Below, in pieces: positions 1 through 10,494 of a DNA stretch of 64,000 nt. Source of the stretch: Alphaproteobacteria bacterium MarineAlpha5_Bin9 (lineage in GTDB: Bacteria; Pseudomonadota; Alphaproteobacteria; HIMB59; GCA-002718135). Position 1 is the stretch's first letter; every line of letters starts with the position of its first letter. A program made the translations under genes and the position numbers. The notes under the pieces were generated by a model. That model was not told where the DNA came from and made no database searches. It was given only the letters and a program-made list of their open reading frames with translations. The stretch spans positions 1 through 64,000 of the forward strand of contig PTKV01000008.1 in assembly GCA_002937895.1 (NCBI GenBank), in the 5' to 3' direction.

Positions 1-76
1 CGCTCTTAGCTCAGCTGGATAGAGCATCGGTTTTCTAAACCGAGGGTCGCAGGTTCGAATCCTGCAGAGCGCGCCA
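1..76 (+). tRNA. tRNA-Arg (TCT), missing its first base at the window edge
   Basis: Cloverleaf visible: acceptor (g)cgctct/agagcgc, anticodon stem tcggt/accga with loop tttctaa (anticodon TCT), T-loop ggttcgaatcc, encoded CCA at 74-76. Confidence 0.93.
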
Positions 77-117
77 AATATTTTAAATGAAGTATAGAAT
101 TAATGATATTTTTTTAA

Positions 118-993
118 ATGAAAAATTGTTTAGGCTTTATAGGTGGAAGTGGTTTATATGATCTTGATTTTTTAGATAATAAAAAACTATTAGAAATAAA
201 TTCTCCGTGGGGAAAAGCATCTGATCAAATAATACAAGGAGATTTAAATGGAAACAAAATATTTTTTTTACCAAGACATGGTAAAGGTCATAAAATATCT
301 CCAACTAATATTAATTATCAAGCAAATATTGAATCTTTAAAGCAATGTGGAGTAACAGATATTATATCTTTATCTGCTGTTGGATCCTTAAGAGATAATT
401 TAATTCCTGGTACATTTGTAATCGTTGATCAGTTTATTGATAGAACAGTAAATCGAAAAAAAAGTTTTTTTAATGAAGGTATAATAGCTCATGTCCCTTT
501 TTCTCATCCAACTTCTTATGAATTAATGAAATTAAGTAAAGATTGTCTAAATACACTAAATATAAAAAATCATTATGGAGGAACTTATTTAGCAATGGAA
601 GGCCCACAATTTTCAACTAAAGCAGAATCTAATCTATTTAGATCATGGGAAAGTGATATTATAGGAATGACAAATATTCCTGAAGCAAAACTCTGTAGAG
701 AAGCTGAAATAAGATATTGCTCCATTTCAATGGTCACTGATTTTGATTGTTGGCATCCTAATTATGATACAGTAAGTCTTGATCTCATTATTCAAACAAT
801 GAAGGAAAATATTCAAAATTCAAAAAAATTCATAAAGGAATTTTCTAATAATTATTATTCTGGCATAGACTTTTCTAATGATACTACTAATAATATTTTG
901 GATAGTTCAATAATCACTCCTCAAGAAGATTGGGATCCAAATATTGAAGATAAATTAAATTCTATACTTAAAAGATATAAACAAAATAAATAA
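118..993 (+). CDS. mtnP: S-methyl-5'-thioadenosine phosphorylase
   Basis: Protein motifs IGGSGLYDL, PRHGKGHKISPTNINYQANI, MEGPQFSTKAES, GMTNIPEAKLCREAEI typical of the MTAP family. Confidence 0.93.
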   Translation: MKNCLGFIGGSGLYDLDFLDNKKLLEINSPWGKASDQIIQGDLNGNKIFFLPRHGKGHKISPTNINYQANIESLKQCGVTDIISLSAVGSLRDNLIPGTFVIVDQFIDRTVNRKKSFFNEGIIAHVPFSHPTSYELMKLSKDCLNTLNIKNHYGGTYLAMEGPQFSTKAESNLFRSWESDIIGMTNIPEAKLCREAEIRYCSISMVTDFDCWHPNYDTVSLDLIIQTMKENIQNSKKFIKEFSNNYYSGIDFSNDTTNNILDSSIITPQEDWDPNIEDKLNSILKRYKQNK

Positions 994-2076
994 ATGATTG
1001 TAGGAGGTAAAAATATAACAACAATTTGGTATGATTCTAAAAATGACGATATTAAAATTATTGATCAGCGTTTTTTACCACATGAATTAAAAATTGTTAG
1101 TTTAAAAAATTTAGAGCAAACAATATTTGCAATTAAAGAAATGCAAGTAAGAGGAGCTCCTTTAATAGGTGTAACAGCAGCCTATGGTTTATATTTAGCT
1201 TCAAAAAATGATCACAGTCTAGAAAAATTAATTCAGTCTGGTAATCTTTTAAAAAAAGCTAGACCTACAGCTGTAAATTTATCATGGGCAGTTGATAAGA
1301 TTATTTTTGAAATTAAAAAAAATTATAATAAAAATATTAATAAACTAATTTTAAAATTAGCAAATAAAATAAGAGATGATGATATTAAATCGTGTAGTTC
1401 AATTGGGGAAAATGGATTAATTTTAATCGAGGATATTTATAAAAGAAAAAAATCAACAATTAATATTTTGACTCATTGTAATGCTGGTTGGTTGGCAGCA
1501 GTAGATTGGGGAACAGCTTTGTCACCTATTTATAAAGCTAATTATAAAAATATTCCAATGCATATTTGGGTTGACGAAACGAGACCTAGAAATCAAGGTT
1601 TTAATCTGACTGCATGGGAATTAATAAATGAAAACATATCAAATTCTCTTGTAGTTGATAATGCTGGTGGCCATTTAATGCAAAAAGGATTAGTAGATCT
1701 TTGTATCACAGGAACTGATAGAACTGCTTTAAATGGAGATGTTTGTAACAAAATAGGTACCTATTTAAAAGCTTTGGCAGCATTTGATAATTCAATTCCA
1801 TTTTATGTAGCTGCACCAATTTCTAGTATAGATTTTAATATAAAAGATGGATTAAATGAAATTCCTATTGAAGAAAGAAATTCAGAAGAGATATCAGTTG
1901 TTAATGGTTTAACTGCAGATGGAAAAAAAAATAATGTATATATAACACCAAAAAATGCTGTATGTAAAAATTATGCCTTTGATGTTACTCCTGCTAAATA
2001 TATTTCAAAAATAATCACTGAAAAAAAAATCATCGATGCAAATGTTGAATCTATTTTAGGGTTAAAAAATTTATGA
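994..2076 (+). CDS. mtnA: S-methyl-5-thioribose-1-phosphate isomerase
   Basis: Motifs MQVRGAPLIGVTAAYGL, THCNAGWLAAVDWGTAL, VDETRPRNQG, ITGTDRTALNGDVCNKIGTY; starts 1 nt after the mtnP stop. Confidence 0.93.
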   Translation: MIVGGKNITTIWYDSKNDDIKIIDQRFLPHELKIVSLKNLEQTIFAIKEMQVRGAPLIGVTAAYGLYLASKNDHSLEKLIQSGNLLKKARPTAVNLSWAVDKIIFEIKKNYNKNINKLILKLANKIRDDDIKSCSSIGENGLILIEDIYKRKKSTINILTHCNAGWLAAVDWGTALSPIYKANYKNIPMHIWVDETRPRNQGFNLTAWELINENISNSLVVDNAGGHLMQKGLVDLCITGTDRTALNGDVCNKIGTYLKALAAFDNSIPFYVAAPISSIDFNIKDGLNEIPIEERNSEEISVVNGLTADGKKNNVYITPKNAVCKNYAFDVTPAKYISKIITEKKIIDANVESILGLKNL

Positions 2077-4079
2077 AATCAAGATGGAATGAAAAAAAAT
2101 CACAATTATTCATAAAAAAATATCTATCTAAAGGTATAAATAGAGACCTAGCTTTAAGAATATATAGTTCACGTCTTTTAGGACAAGAACCTAAATTAGT
2201 TTTGCATGGTGGTGGAAATACTTCAGTAAAAATCATTCAAAAAGATTCTTTCAAAAAAAAATCAAATATTCTTTTTGTTAAAGGAAGTGGAAAAAACATG
2301 AAAGACATTGGTATTGAAGGATTCCCAGCACTTGAATTAGATAATTTAATTAATTTAAAAAAATTAAATAAAATTAATGATTATCAAATGATTAATTTTC
2401 AAAAAAAATTTATGGTTGATACCAACTTCCCAAATTCTTCTGTTGAAACATTATTACATGCTTTTTTACCGCATAAATATATAGATCATACACATTCCAA
2501 CGCAATATTAAGCATTATTAATCAAGAGAATGATTATGATATTTGTAAAAAAGTTTTTGGTAATGAATTAGCTATAGTTCCATATATTATGCCAGGTTTT
2601 ATGCTAGCAAAAAAAGCTACACAAATTTACGATAAAAATCCGAAAGTTAAAGGTTTAATTTTGCTTAAGCATGGAATTTTTACTTTTGGAAAAACAGCTA
2701 AAGAAAGTTATAAAAGAATGATTAGATATGTAAATATAGCTGAGAATGAATTAAGAAAAAAAAATAAAATAAAAAAATTCTTTTTTAAGAATCAATCTAT
2801 TTCTACAGATCTTCTAATATCTATTTTGCGTAAAAATTTAACTTTAAAAAACAATAAATATTTTGATAAAAAAATTATTATTTTTTCTAAAATTAATTTT
2901 GTAAACGATTTGTTTAATTATCAAAATAAAATAAAAGGTCCAATTACTCCGGATCATGTAATAAGAATAAAATCTAAACCATTATTTATAGATTTGGATA
3001 AAATTGATTATAAAAAAGTTGAGGATTTTATAAACAAAAAGATTTTAAATTATTCCAAAAATTATTTTAAATATTTTAAAAGAAATAAACATTTGAATAA
3101 AAATGCAATTATGCATGATCCTCTACCACGTTTAATAATTATAAAAGGAATAGGTTTATTTTCTATAGGAAAAAATTATAAAGATGCAAAAATAATAATG
3201 GATATTGGAAAATCTTCATTATCAGTTATTAACGATGCTTATAAATATGGAAAATTTAAATCAATTTCTGAAAAAGAAATATTTAAAATGGAATATTGGC
3301 CTTTAGAATTAGCTAAATTAAAGCCTTCTAAATCAACTCTCCAAGGTCATGTTACTGTTATTTCTGGAGGTTTAGGAACTATAGGTTATGCAACTGCCTT
3401 AAAATTTAAAAATGAAGGATCTGAAGTTGTAATTATTGATAGACAAAAATTAAATAAAGAAATTGATGGGATTACTTATTTTAAATGCGATGTTTCTGAT
3501 GAACTAGATATAAAAAAAGCATTTAAAAAAATATTACATAAATTTGGAGGTATAGATATAGTTATTTCTAATGCAGGCTTTGCTATTCAAAAGCCATTAA
3601 GCCAATTAAATAAAAATCTTTTAGACAAAAGTTTTTCAACCAATTTTTATGCTCATCATTTTTTGACACAACAATCAACTAAAATATTCAAAAAGCAGGC
3701 AACAGGTGGTTGTGTGCTTTTTAACATATCTAAGCAAGCAATTAATCCTGGTAAAAATTTTGGAGCTTATGGAATGCCAAAAGCAACATTGCTTTCTCTT
3801 ATGAAGCAATACGCATTGGAATTTAGTAAATATGATATCAGGTTTAATGGAGTAAATGCAGATAGAATTAGAAGTGGTTTATTAACAAAAGAATTAATTT
3901 CTAAAAGAGCAAAAATTAGAGGTTTAAGTGTAGATAATTATATGCAAGGAAATTTATTGAATAAGGAAGTTAAACCAGAAGATGTTGCGAATTCCTTTTT
4001 TCATTTATCAATTTCAACAAAAACAACAGCCTGCATTATTACAGTAGATGGAGGAAATATAGAAGCAAGTTTAAGATAA
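2073..4079 (+). CDS. Bifunctional class II aldolase / short-chain dehydrogenase fusion
   Basis: N-terminal class II aldolase motifs (LHGGGNTSVK, VKGSGKNM, HTHSNAIL, LKHGIFTFG) and C-terminal SDR (VISGGLGTIGYATA, ISNAGFA, YGMPK as YxxxK); 4-bp overlap with mtnA. Confidence 0.88.
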   Translation: MKSRWNEKKSQLFIKKYLSKGINRDLALRIYSSRLLGQEPKLVLHGGGNTSVKIIQKDSFKKKSNILFVKGSGKNMKDIGIEGFPALELDNLINLKKLNKINDYQMINFQKKFMVDTNFPNSSVETLLHAFLPHKYIDHTHSNAILSIINQENDYDICKKVFGNELAIVPYIMPGFMLAKKATQIYDKNPKVKGLILLKHGIFTFGKTAKESYKRMIRYVNIAENELRKKNKIKKFFFKNQSISTDLLISILRKNLTLKNNKYFDKKIIIFSKINFVNDLFNYQNKIKGPITPDHVIRIKSKPLFIDLDKIDYKKVEDFINKKILNYSKNYFKYFKRNKHLNKNAIMHDPLPRLIIIKGIGLFSIGKNYKDAKIIMDIGKSSLSVINDAYKYGKFKSISEKEIFKMEYWPLELAKLKPSKSTLQGHVTVISGGLGTIGYATALKFKNEGSEVVIIDRQKLNKEIDGITYFKCDVSDELDIKKAFKKILHKFGGIDIVISNAGFAIQKPLSQLNKNLLDKSFSTNFYAHHFLTQQSTKIFKKQATGGCVLFNISKQAINPGKNFGAYGMPKATLLSLMKQYALEFSKYDIRFNGVNADRIRSGLLTKELISKRAKIRGLSVDNYMQGNLLNKEVKPEDVANSFFHLSISTKTTACIITVDGGNIEASLR

Positions 4080-4495
4080 TGTTTTTAAAATTTTTAGAAT
4101 TTATAGGAAGAAAAAAGATTGTACTAGATAGAGGCCCTTCTCATCCAGAATTTCAAAATGCAAAACCTTGGATGGAAAGATATTATTTGTTATTTAGACA
4201 TAGACCTAAATGGTTCCCTTTTAACATTCTTATTCATAGAATGCTTGATAATGATCATGGTGATGGAGTTCATAATCACTTATGTCCTTATATAACAATA
4301 ATAATAAAAGGTGGATATTTTGAAACTACTGAAAAGGGAAAATTCTGGAGACCCCCAGGATATATAGGTTTTAGATCTGCCGATCATCTTCATAGAGTAG
4401 ATTTAAATCCTAATGTGGAAACAATGACTATATATATACCTGGACCTTTTGGATTAAGAAAAAATAAAAGAGCTGAATATAAAACTAAATTTTAG
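4079..4495 (+). CDS. Small cupin-like protein
   Basis: 138 aa; NDHGDGVHNHLCPYITIIIKGGYFE...HLHRVDL resembles a His-rich cupin metal site; overlaps the preceding gene by 1 nt. Confidence 0.6.
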   Translation: MFLKFLEFIGRKKIVLDRGPSHPEFQNAKPWMERYYLLFRHRPKWFPFNILIHRMLDNDHGDGVHNHLCPYITIIIKGGYFETTEKGKFWRPPGYIGFRSADHLHRVDLNPNVETMTIYIPGPFGLRKNKRAEYKTKF

Positions 4496-5232
4496 ACTAT
4501 AACACCATCATAAATTAATTTTAATCCACTAAATCCTAGAAAGACATATATAAGAAAATAAAAAAATTTTTCTTCAACTCTTTTATGTAAGTAATATCCC
4601 AAGTATATACTTATTGGAGCCATTGGTGATAAATACAAAGATATTTTAAGATTTGATATTACTAATTGATCTAACAAATAATAAGGTATTAATTTAATCA
4701 AATTTATAATTAAAAAAGCCAAGGTTATAGTTCCTACGTATACAGTTTTATCTAGTTTTTGTGGAAGTAAATATACGCTCATTGGTGGACCACCTGCATG
4801 AATTATGAAGCTTGTATATCCTGCAAATAATGACCAAAATCGTCCTTTTTTTTTGGTTGGTTTAATAAAAGAATTATTTTTTTGAAATAATGTAAGGAAA
4901 ATAAATAAAATTGCAATCGCTCCTACAATAATTTTAATACTCCTTACTGAACTGAATTCAAATGTTAAAGCACCAATAAATATCCCTATAATTGAGGCAG
5001 GAATTATTGTTTTAATATTTTTAATATCCCATTTATTCCAATAAATATATATTGCTATAAAATCCATTATTAATAAAATGGGCAACAATATTGCTGCTGC
5101 TTTAATAGGATTTATTGAGAGAGTCATTATTGGTATTGCTAAAATTGCTATTGGCCCTGCAAATCCACCTTTCGAAATTCCAAATAAAAAAACACCTATT
5201 GAGGCAGTTATATAAAAATATAAATTTTCCAC
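4492..5232 (-). CDS. TauE/SafE (TSUP) family membrane transporter
   Basis: Multi-TM protein, GISKGGFAGPIAILAIPIM and IHAGGPPMSVYLLP motifs of the TSUP family. Confidence 0.82.
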   Translation of the reverse strand: MENLYFYITASIGVFLFGISKGGFAGPIAILAIPIMTLSINPIKAAAILLPILLIMDFIAIYIYWNKWDIKNIKTIIPASIIGIFIGALTFEFSSVRSIKIIVGAIAILFIFLTLFQKNNSFIKPTKKKGRFWSLFAGYTSFIIHAGGPPMSVYLLPQKLDKTVYVGTITLAFLIINLIKLIPYYLLDQLVISNLKISLYLSPMAPISIYLGYYLHKRVEEKFFYFLIYVFLGFSGLKLIYDGVIV

Positions 5233-5234
5233 TA

Positions 5235-6398
5235 TTATTGATTTAGTATTTTTATAGCATTAAAAATATCTTTAATTTGATCTTTGCTATCTTCTAATCC
5301 GCAGTATATTCTAACTATAGTACCTGTTCTAAGATTTCTCCTTTTTCTTTTATCTAGTGGAGGAAATGTAATTAAACTTCCATAACCACCCCAGCTATAT
5401 CCAATTTTAAAAATTTTTAATTTTTTATAAAATTTTTCCAAAGTATTATTCGAATACTTTTTTTTAAATTCAAAGGCAAATAAACCAGTACTGCCAGAAA
5501 AATCTCTTTTCCAGATGACATGATTTTTCATGCTTGGTAATGCTGGATGATAAACTTTAGATATTAATTTATGATTAGATAATTTTTTTGCAAGATTAAT
5601 TGCATTTTTTTCAATTTCTTTAATTCTTACATGTAATGTTGTAATTCCTCTCATGGATAAATATACTTCCTCAGATCCAGGAATAATACCTAAAGATTTG
5701 ATAGTAGATCTTATTATTTTAGCATCTTGTTGTTTTCTAGAACTCACAAATCCAATTAAAACATCTGAATATCCATTAATGTATTTAGTCCCAGCATCAA
5801 CAATTATATCAATACCAAGATTAAATGGTTGGCAAAAAATTGGTGAAGCCCAAGTATTATCTAAAATTGTGATTATTTTTTTTCGCTTAGCAATATTTGT
5901 AATTTTAGGAATATCCATAATATCAAAAGTTGCAGTTCCTGGAGACTCCAAAAAAATTAATTTTGTTTTTTTATTAATTAAATTATTAAAATTTTTATAA
6001 TTAGTAGGGTGAAAATATTTTATTTTGATGTCAAAATTTTTTAATATATTTTCACAAAAAGTTCTTGTAGGATTGTATACTGAATCAGTTATGAGAACTT
6101 CATCTCCCTTTTTTAAATAGGCTAGAAAAGGTATAGTAATTGCAGATAATCCTGTAGGGGCTATTACTGTATCTTTAGCATTGTATAAGAAAGAAATAGC
6201 ACTTTCTAATTGTTTGAAAGATGGATTAAGGTGTATTCCATACTTTACCTTATTATCATCACGTTTTTTTAAATCATCGATGTATTCTTTAAATGAATTA
6301 AAAATAATAGTAGATCCTTTGTATATCCCTGGATTAACAAATCCATTTTGATTTTTAGGATTTCTACTTATTTTAGTTAATTTTGTTTTTATATGCAT
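5235..6398 (-). CDS. metC: Trans-sulfuration PLP enzyme, likely cystathionine beta-lyase
   Basis: Cys/Met metabolism PLP fold: DNTWASPIFCQPFNLGIDIIVDAGTKYINGYSDVLIG, C-terminal SWGGYGSL. Confidence 0.83.
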   Translation of the reverse strand: MHIKTKLTKISRNPKNQNGFVNPGIYKGSTIIFNSFKEYIDDLKKRDDNKVKYGIHLNPSFKQLESAISFLYNAKDTVIAPTGLSAITIPFLAYLKKGDEVLITDSVYNPTRTFCENILKNFDIKIKYFHPTNYKNFNNLINKKTKLIFLESPGTATFDIMDIPKITNIAKRKKIITILDNTWASPIFCQPFNLGIDIIVDAGTKYINGYSDVLIGFVSSRKQQDAKIIRSTIKSLGIIPGSEEVYLSMRGITTLHVRIKEIEKNAINLAKKLSNHKLISKVYHPALPSMKNHVIWKRDFSGSTGLFAFEFKKKYSNNTLEKFYKKLKIFKIGYSWGGYGSLITFPPLDKRKRRNLRTGTIVRIYCGLEDSKDQIKDIFNAIKILNQ

Positions 6399-6473
6399 AT
6401 TATTAGAAATATAATATATTTATAAATATACTATTGTTTATACTATCATAAATATTTATAATAAAATTAATAA

Positions 6474-7484
6474 ATGAAGTTTTTTTTTATCTTTATATTT
6501 ATAACTTTTATCAATTATTCATTACTTATAAATGCAAATACATTGGATGAAATAAAAAATAGAGGCTATTTATCATGTGGAGTTTCTGAAAACCAAATAG
6601 GTTTTTCTACTATTAATGACGAAGGAAAATGGATTGGGTTTGATGTTGATATATGTAGAGCTGTAGCGTCAGCAATTTTTAATGATCCTGAGAAAGTAGA
6701 ATTTATAGTTACAACTTCAAGTTCAAGATTTCCTAAACTAGCGGGTGGAGAAATAGATATTTTATCTAGAACAACAACATGGACTTATAGTAGAGATACT
6801 AATTTAGGATTTGATTATTCAGGTATTAGTTTTTTTGATGGCCAAACTTTTATGGTTAGAAAATCTCTTGATATCAAAAATATTAATGATTTACAAGATT
6901 CAACTATATGTTTAGTTTCTGGATCTGCAAAAGAGTTTAATACAATTGAGTATTTTAAAAAAAACAATATTAGATTTAATATTCTTAATGTAGAAATAGA
7001 TCAGGACGCCCTAGAGAATTATTTAGCTGATAGATGTGATGCTTATACAAATTTTTATTCAGAACTTTCAATATTAAGAGTAAAAATACCTAATTCAAGC
7101 AAACATATGATTTTAACAGATCTAATATCTAAAGAACCATTAGGACCTTTAGTTAGACATGGTGATAATGAATGGAATGATATTGTTAGATGGACTCTAA
7201 ATGTATTAATTATAGCTGAGGAATATAATATTGATTCAATTAATATTGATACATTTCTTGAAACTGATAATGCTGAAATAAAAAGAATTTTGGGAATAAT
7301 TGGTAATTATGGCGACATGTTAGAATTAGATAATTCGTGGTCATATAATATAATTAAAAATGTTGGTAATTATAAAACTATTTTTGATACAAATCTTGGG
7401 CAAAATACTGCTCTTAAAATGAGCAGAGGTCTTAATGATTTATGGAAAGAGGGGGGAATATTATATTCTCCACCTTTTAGATAA
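6474..7484 (+). CDS. Amino-acid ABC transporter substrate-binding protein (AapJ-like, paralog 1)
   Basis: Signal peptide; RGYLSCGVSENQIGFSTINDEGKWIGFDVDICRAVA; C-terminal GGILYSPPFR; clear paralog of the 9433 gene. Confidence 0.87.
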   Translation: MKFFFIFIFITFINYSLLINANTLDEIKNRGYLSCGVSENQIGFSTINDEGKWIGFDVDICRAVASAIFNDPEKVEFIVTTSSSRFPKLAGGEIDILSRTTTWTYSRDTNLGFDYSGISFFDGQTFMVRKSLDIKNINDLQDSTICLVSGSAKEFNTIEYFKKNNIRFNILNVEIDQDALENYLADRCDAYTNFYSELSILRVKIPNSSKHMILTDLISKEPLGPLVRHGDNEWNDIVRWTLNVLIIAEEYNIDSINIDTFLETDNAEIKRILGIIGNYGDMLELDNSWSYNIIKNVGNYKTIFDTNLGQNTALKMSRGLNDLWKEGGILYSPPFR

Positions 7485-7553
7485 TTATTCATAATAAAAA
7501 AGTAGATTGTTAATGAAAAAAGATTAAAAATATGTATTTAGTATAATATATTT

Positions 7554-8315
7554 ATGGATAGTGATAATTCAAAAAAAGAGCAACCAATTATTATTTTAGA
7601 TAAAGTAAATAAATGGTTTGGAGATCTACATGTTTTACAAGATGTAAGTATTTCCGTTGCAAAAAAAGAAAGAATAGTTGTTTGTGGTCCTTCTGGATCT
7701 GGTAAATCTACCATGATTAGATGTATAAATAGATTAGAAGAACATCAACAAGGAACGATAATTGTAGATGGTATTGAATTGACGGGAAATTTAAAAAATA
7801 TTGATAATGTTAGAAGAGAAGTTGGAATGGTTTTTCAACAATTTAATTTATTTCCACATTTAACAGTTAGAGAAAACATAACTTTAGCTCCAATTTGGGT
7901 TAAAAAGATGCCTAAAAAAGAAGCTGAGGAACTTGCAATGACTCATTTAGAAACAGTAAAAATACCCGAACAAGCTGATAAGTATCCAGGACAATTATCA
8001 GGCGGTCAACAACAAAGAGTGGCCATAGCAAGATCTTTAGCTATGAATCCAAATATAATGCTTTTTGATGAACCAACTTCAGCACTAGATCCTGAAATGA
8101 TAAAGGAAGTATTAGATGTTATGGTTGATCTAGCTGAGGGTGGTATGACAATGATAGTTGTAACACATGAAATGGGCTTTGCAAAAACCGTTGCAAATAG
8201 AATGGTTTTTATGGATGAAGGAAAAATTGTAGAAGAAGCAGAACCAAATAAATTTTTTAATAATCCTGAAAGTGAAAGAACTAAACTTTTCTTAAGTCAA
8301 ATTTTAAGCCATTAA
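7554..8315 (+). CDS. aapP: General L-amino acid ABC transporter ATP-binding protein
   Basis: Walker [25 protein letters not shown], Walker [13 protein letters not shown]. Confidence 0.9.
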   Translation: MDSDNSKKEQPIIILDKVNKWFGDLHVLQDVSISVAKKERIVVCGPSGSGKSTMIRCINRLEEHQQGTIIVDGIELTGNLKNIDNVRREVGMVFQQFNLFPHLTVRENITLAPIWVKKMPKKEAEELAMTHLETVKIPEQADKYPGQLSGGQQQRVAIARSLAMNPNIMLFDEPTSALDPEMIKEVLDVMVDLAEGGMTMIVVTHEMGFAKTVANRMVFMDEGKIVEEAEPNKFFNNPESERTKLFLSQILSH

Positions 8316-9001
8316 TTTTTCAACGTAATATATATTCTTTTATTCATTTTTCCTTTATTTTCTATTTTTCCTATATTTATTACTCCAATTTCATTTGTTT
8401 TATTTACATGAGTTCCTCCACAAGGTTGTAAATCTATATTTCCTATTTTTACCAATCTTATTTTTTTATCAGTTCTAGGAGGTTTGACTGACATAGTTCT
8501 AACTAAATCTGGATTCTTATCTAATTGTTCATAGGTTATCCATTCATAAGTTATGTCATGATCCATATTTATCAAATTATTCATTTTTAGTTGTAAATTC
8601 TCTTTATCTATTTTTTGATCAGCGTTAAAATCAAGTCTACTTTTTTCTAATCCTATTTGCCCACCCGTCACTTCATAAGGAATCAATGAACAAAGTAGAT
8701 GTAACGCAGAATGCATTTTCATATATTGATATCTATTTTCCCAAATGATTAATCCCTTAACTTCACTATTTTTTTCAATTTTATAATTGCCATCAAATAA
8801 ATGAACGATCTCTTTTTTTTCATTGTAAATTGTATCGATAATACTAATTTCATTATTTTTTATATATAATTTACCTGTATCACCAGGTTGTCCTCCACTT
8901 CTCGCATAAAAAGCAGTTTTGTCTAAAATTATTTGATTTTCAGATGCCATTAATACATTTGCTGTAAATTCTTTTAAATATGCATTTTCTAAAAAAATCA
9001 T
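8312..9001 (-). CDS. AlaX-type alanyl-tRNA editing protein
   Basis: [12 protein letters not shown]-like [28 protein letters not shown]; Met at 9001 preferred over the ORF start at 9013. Confidence 0.85.
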   Translation of the reverse strand: MIFLENAYLKEFTANVLMASENQIILDKTAFYARSGGQPGDTGKLYIKNNEISIIDTIYNEKKEIVHLFDGNYKIEKNSEVKGLIIWENRYQYMKMHSALHLLCSLIPYEVTGGQIGLEKSRLDFNADQKIDKENLQLKMNNLINMDHDITYEWITYEQLDKNPDLVRTMSVKPPRTDKKIRLVKIGNIDLQPCGGTHVNKTNEIGVINIGKIENKGKMNKRIYITLKN

Positions 9002-9003
9002 TT

Positions 9004-9330
9004 TTATAACCAAATTTTATCAATGATTTTTTGAAACCAATTTCTTTCTTTGCAATTAATGTTTGAAGGTTTTTCTAAATTTTCTCTGCATTCACATTTA
9101 AATTTTATATCTAATTCTATATCTCTGTATTCTGCAATTTTTTTAAATCGTTCATTTGATTCATTTGTTTTTTCTACACAAAGTGAGTATTCCTTTTGTA
9201 AAATAGGAGACCAACCTTCTTTGCCTATTTTGTCTGCTTCAACCCAGGATCCATTTACTAAGAAATAAACTACTATAAACCAGCTCATATTTATACAATA
9301 TACTGTATTCATATAGTTTAATAAATACAA
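9004..9330 (-). CDS. Hypothetical small protein with N-terminal hydrophobic segment
   Basis: ORF 108 aa ahead of alaX, Cys-containing; no family recognised. Confidence 0.45.
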   Translation of the reverse strand: MYLLNYMNTVYCINMSWFIVVYFLVNGSWVEADKIGKEGWSPILQKEYSLCVEKTNESNERFKKIAEYRDIELDIKFKCECRENLEKPSNINCKERNWFQKIIDKIWL

Positions 9331-9414
9331 TATATAAATATTAAAAATTTATAAAATTTTACTTGAACAATTTGATTTCTTAGAGCAAAGGATCTTTTAA
9401 TTTAATAATTATTA

Positions 9415-9424
9415 AAAAAGGAGA
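9415..9424 (+). promoter_or_regulatory. Strong Shine-Dalgarno of aapJ
   Basis: aaaaaaggag 8 nt upstream of ATG at 9433. Confidence 0.7.
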
Positions 9425-9432
9425 AAATACAT

Positions 9433-10470
9433 ATGAAAATTTCTAATGTATTAAAATTATTTGCTTCTACTTTGATTTTATCTTTAAGTTCATCTGTTAT
9501 TGCAGATACACTTTCTGATACACAAGCTAGAGGTCACGTTCGTTGTGGAGTAAGTCAAGGACTTCCTGGCTTCTCTAATCCAGATGAAAATGGTAACTGG
9601 ACTGGTATTGACGTAGACGTATGTCGTGCTGTAGCAGCTGCAATTTTTGGAAAGGGTGGAGATGAAAAAGTTGAATATTTCCCAACTTCTGCAAAAGAAC
9701 GTTTTACAAAGTTAACAGCAGGCGAATATGATATTCTTTCAAGAAATACTACTTGGACTTTATCTCGTGATGCGAAAATTGGTTTAACTTTTAATGGTGT
9801 AAACTTTTACGATGGACAAGGTTTCATGGTAAGAAAAGATCTTGGTGTTACAAGTGCGCTAGAACTTGATGGTGCAAGTGTTTGTGTTAACACAGGAACA
9901 ACTACTGAACTTAATTTAGCTGACTATTTTAGAGCAAATGGCATGTCTTATGAGCCAGTTGTTTTTGAAAAAGCTGATGAAGTTGTAGCTGCATATGATG
10001 CAGGTCGTTGTGATGTACACACTACTGATAAATCAGGATTAGCTGCACAAAGAACTAAAACAGCTCAACCAGATGCTCATATGGTTCTTCCAGAAACTAT
10101 TTCTAAAGAGCCTTTAGGACCAGTTACTCGTGAAGGTGACGAACCTTGGAGTGATATCGTATTTTGGGTTCTTCAAGCTTTAATTACAGCTGATGAACTT
10201 GGAATTTCTGGTTCTGATGTGAAAAATATCGTAGGTGATACTAGTCAGACTCCTGAAGTTAAACGTATTTTAGGTGTTGAAGGTGAAACAGGAGCTCATT
10301 TAGGTCTTCCTAAAGATTGGGCATACTGGGCAATCTTTGAAGTTGGTAATTATGGAGAAATGTACGAGCGTCATGTTGGTATGAATACTCCTTTAGAGCT
10401 AGCTAGAGATGGATCACCTAATGCTGGTTGGAAAAACGGTGGACTTTTATACGCACCTCCAATTAGATAA
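9433..10470 (+). CDS. aapJ: General L-amino acid ABC transporter substrate-binding protein
   Basis: RGHVRCGVSQGLPGFSNPDENGNWTGIDVDVCRAVAAAIFG; C-terminal NGGLLYAPPIR; followed by aapQM. Confidence 0.93.
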   Translation: MKISNVLKLFASTLILSLSSSVIADTLSDTQARGHVRCGVSQGLPGFSNPDENGNWTGIDVDVCRAVAAAIFGKGGDEKVEYFPTSAKERFTKLTAGEYDILSRNTTWTLSRDAKIGLTFNGVNFYDGQGFMVRKDLGVTSALELDGASVCVNTGTTTELNLADYFRANGMSYEPVVFEKADEVVAAYDAGRCDVHTTDKSGLAAQRTKTAQPDAHMVLPETISKEPLGPVTREGDEPWSDIVFWVLQALITADELGISGSDVKNIVGDTSQTPEVKRILGVEGETGAHLGLPKDWAYWAIFEVGNYGEMYERHVGMNTPLELARDGSPNAGWKNGGLLYAPPIR

Positions 10471-10494
10471 TCATTAAAATATATTTATTTATAT

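Noticed and set aside
4079-4495. Cupin gene as acireductone dioxygenase (mtnD)
   Set aside because: Too short and the His/Glu pattern does not look like the ARD motif; left as a generic cupin.
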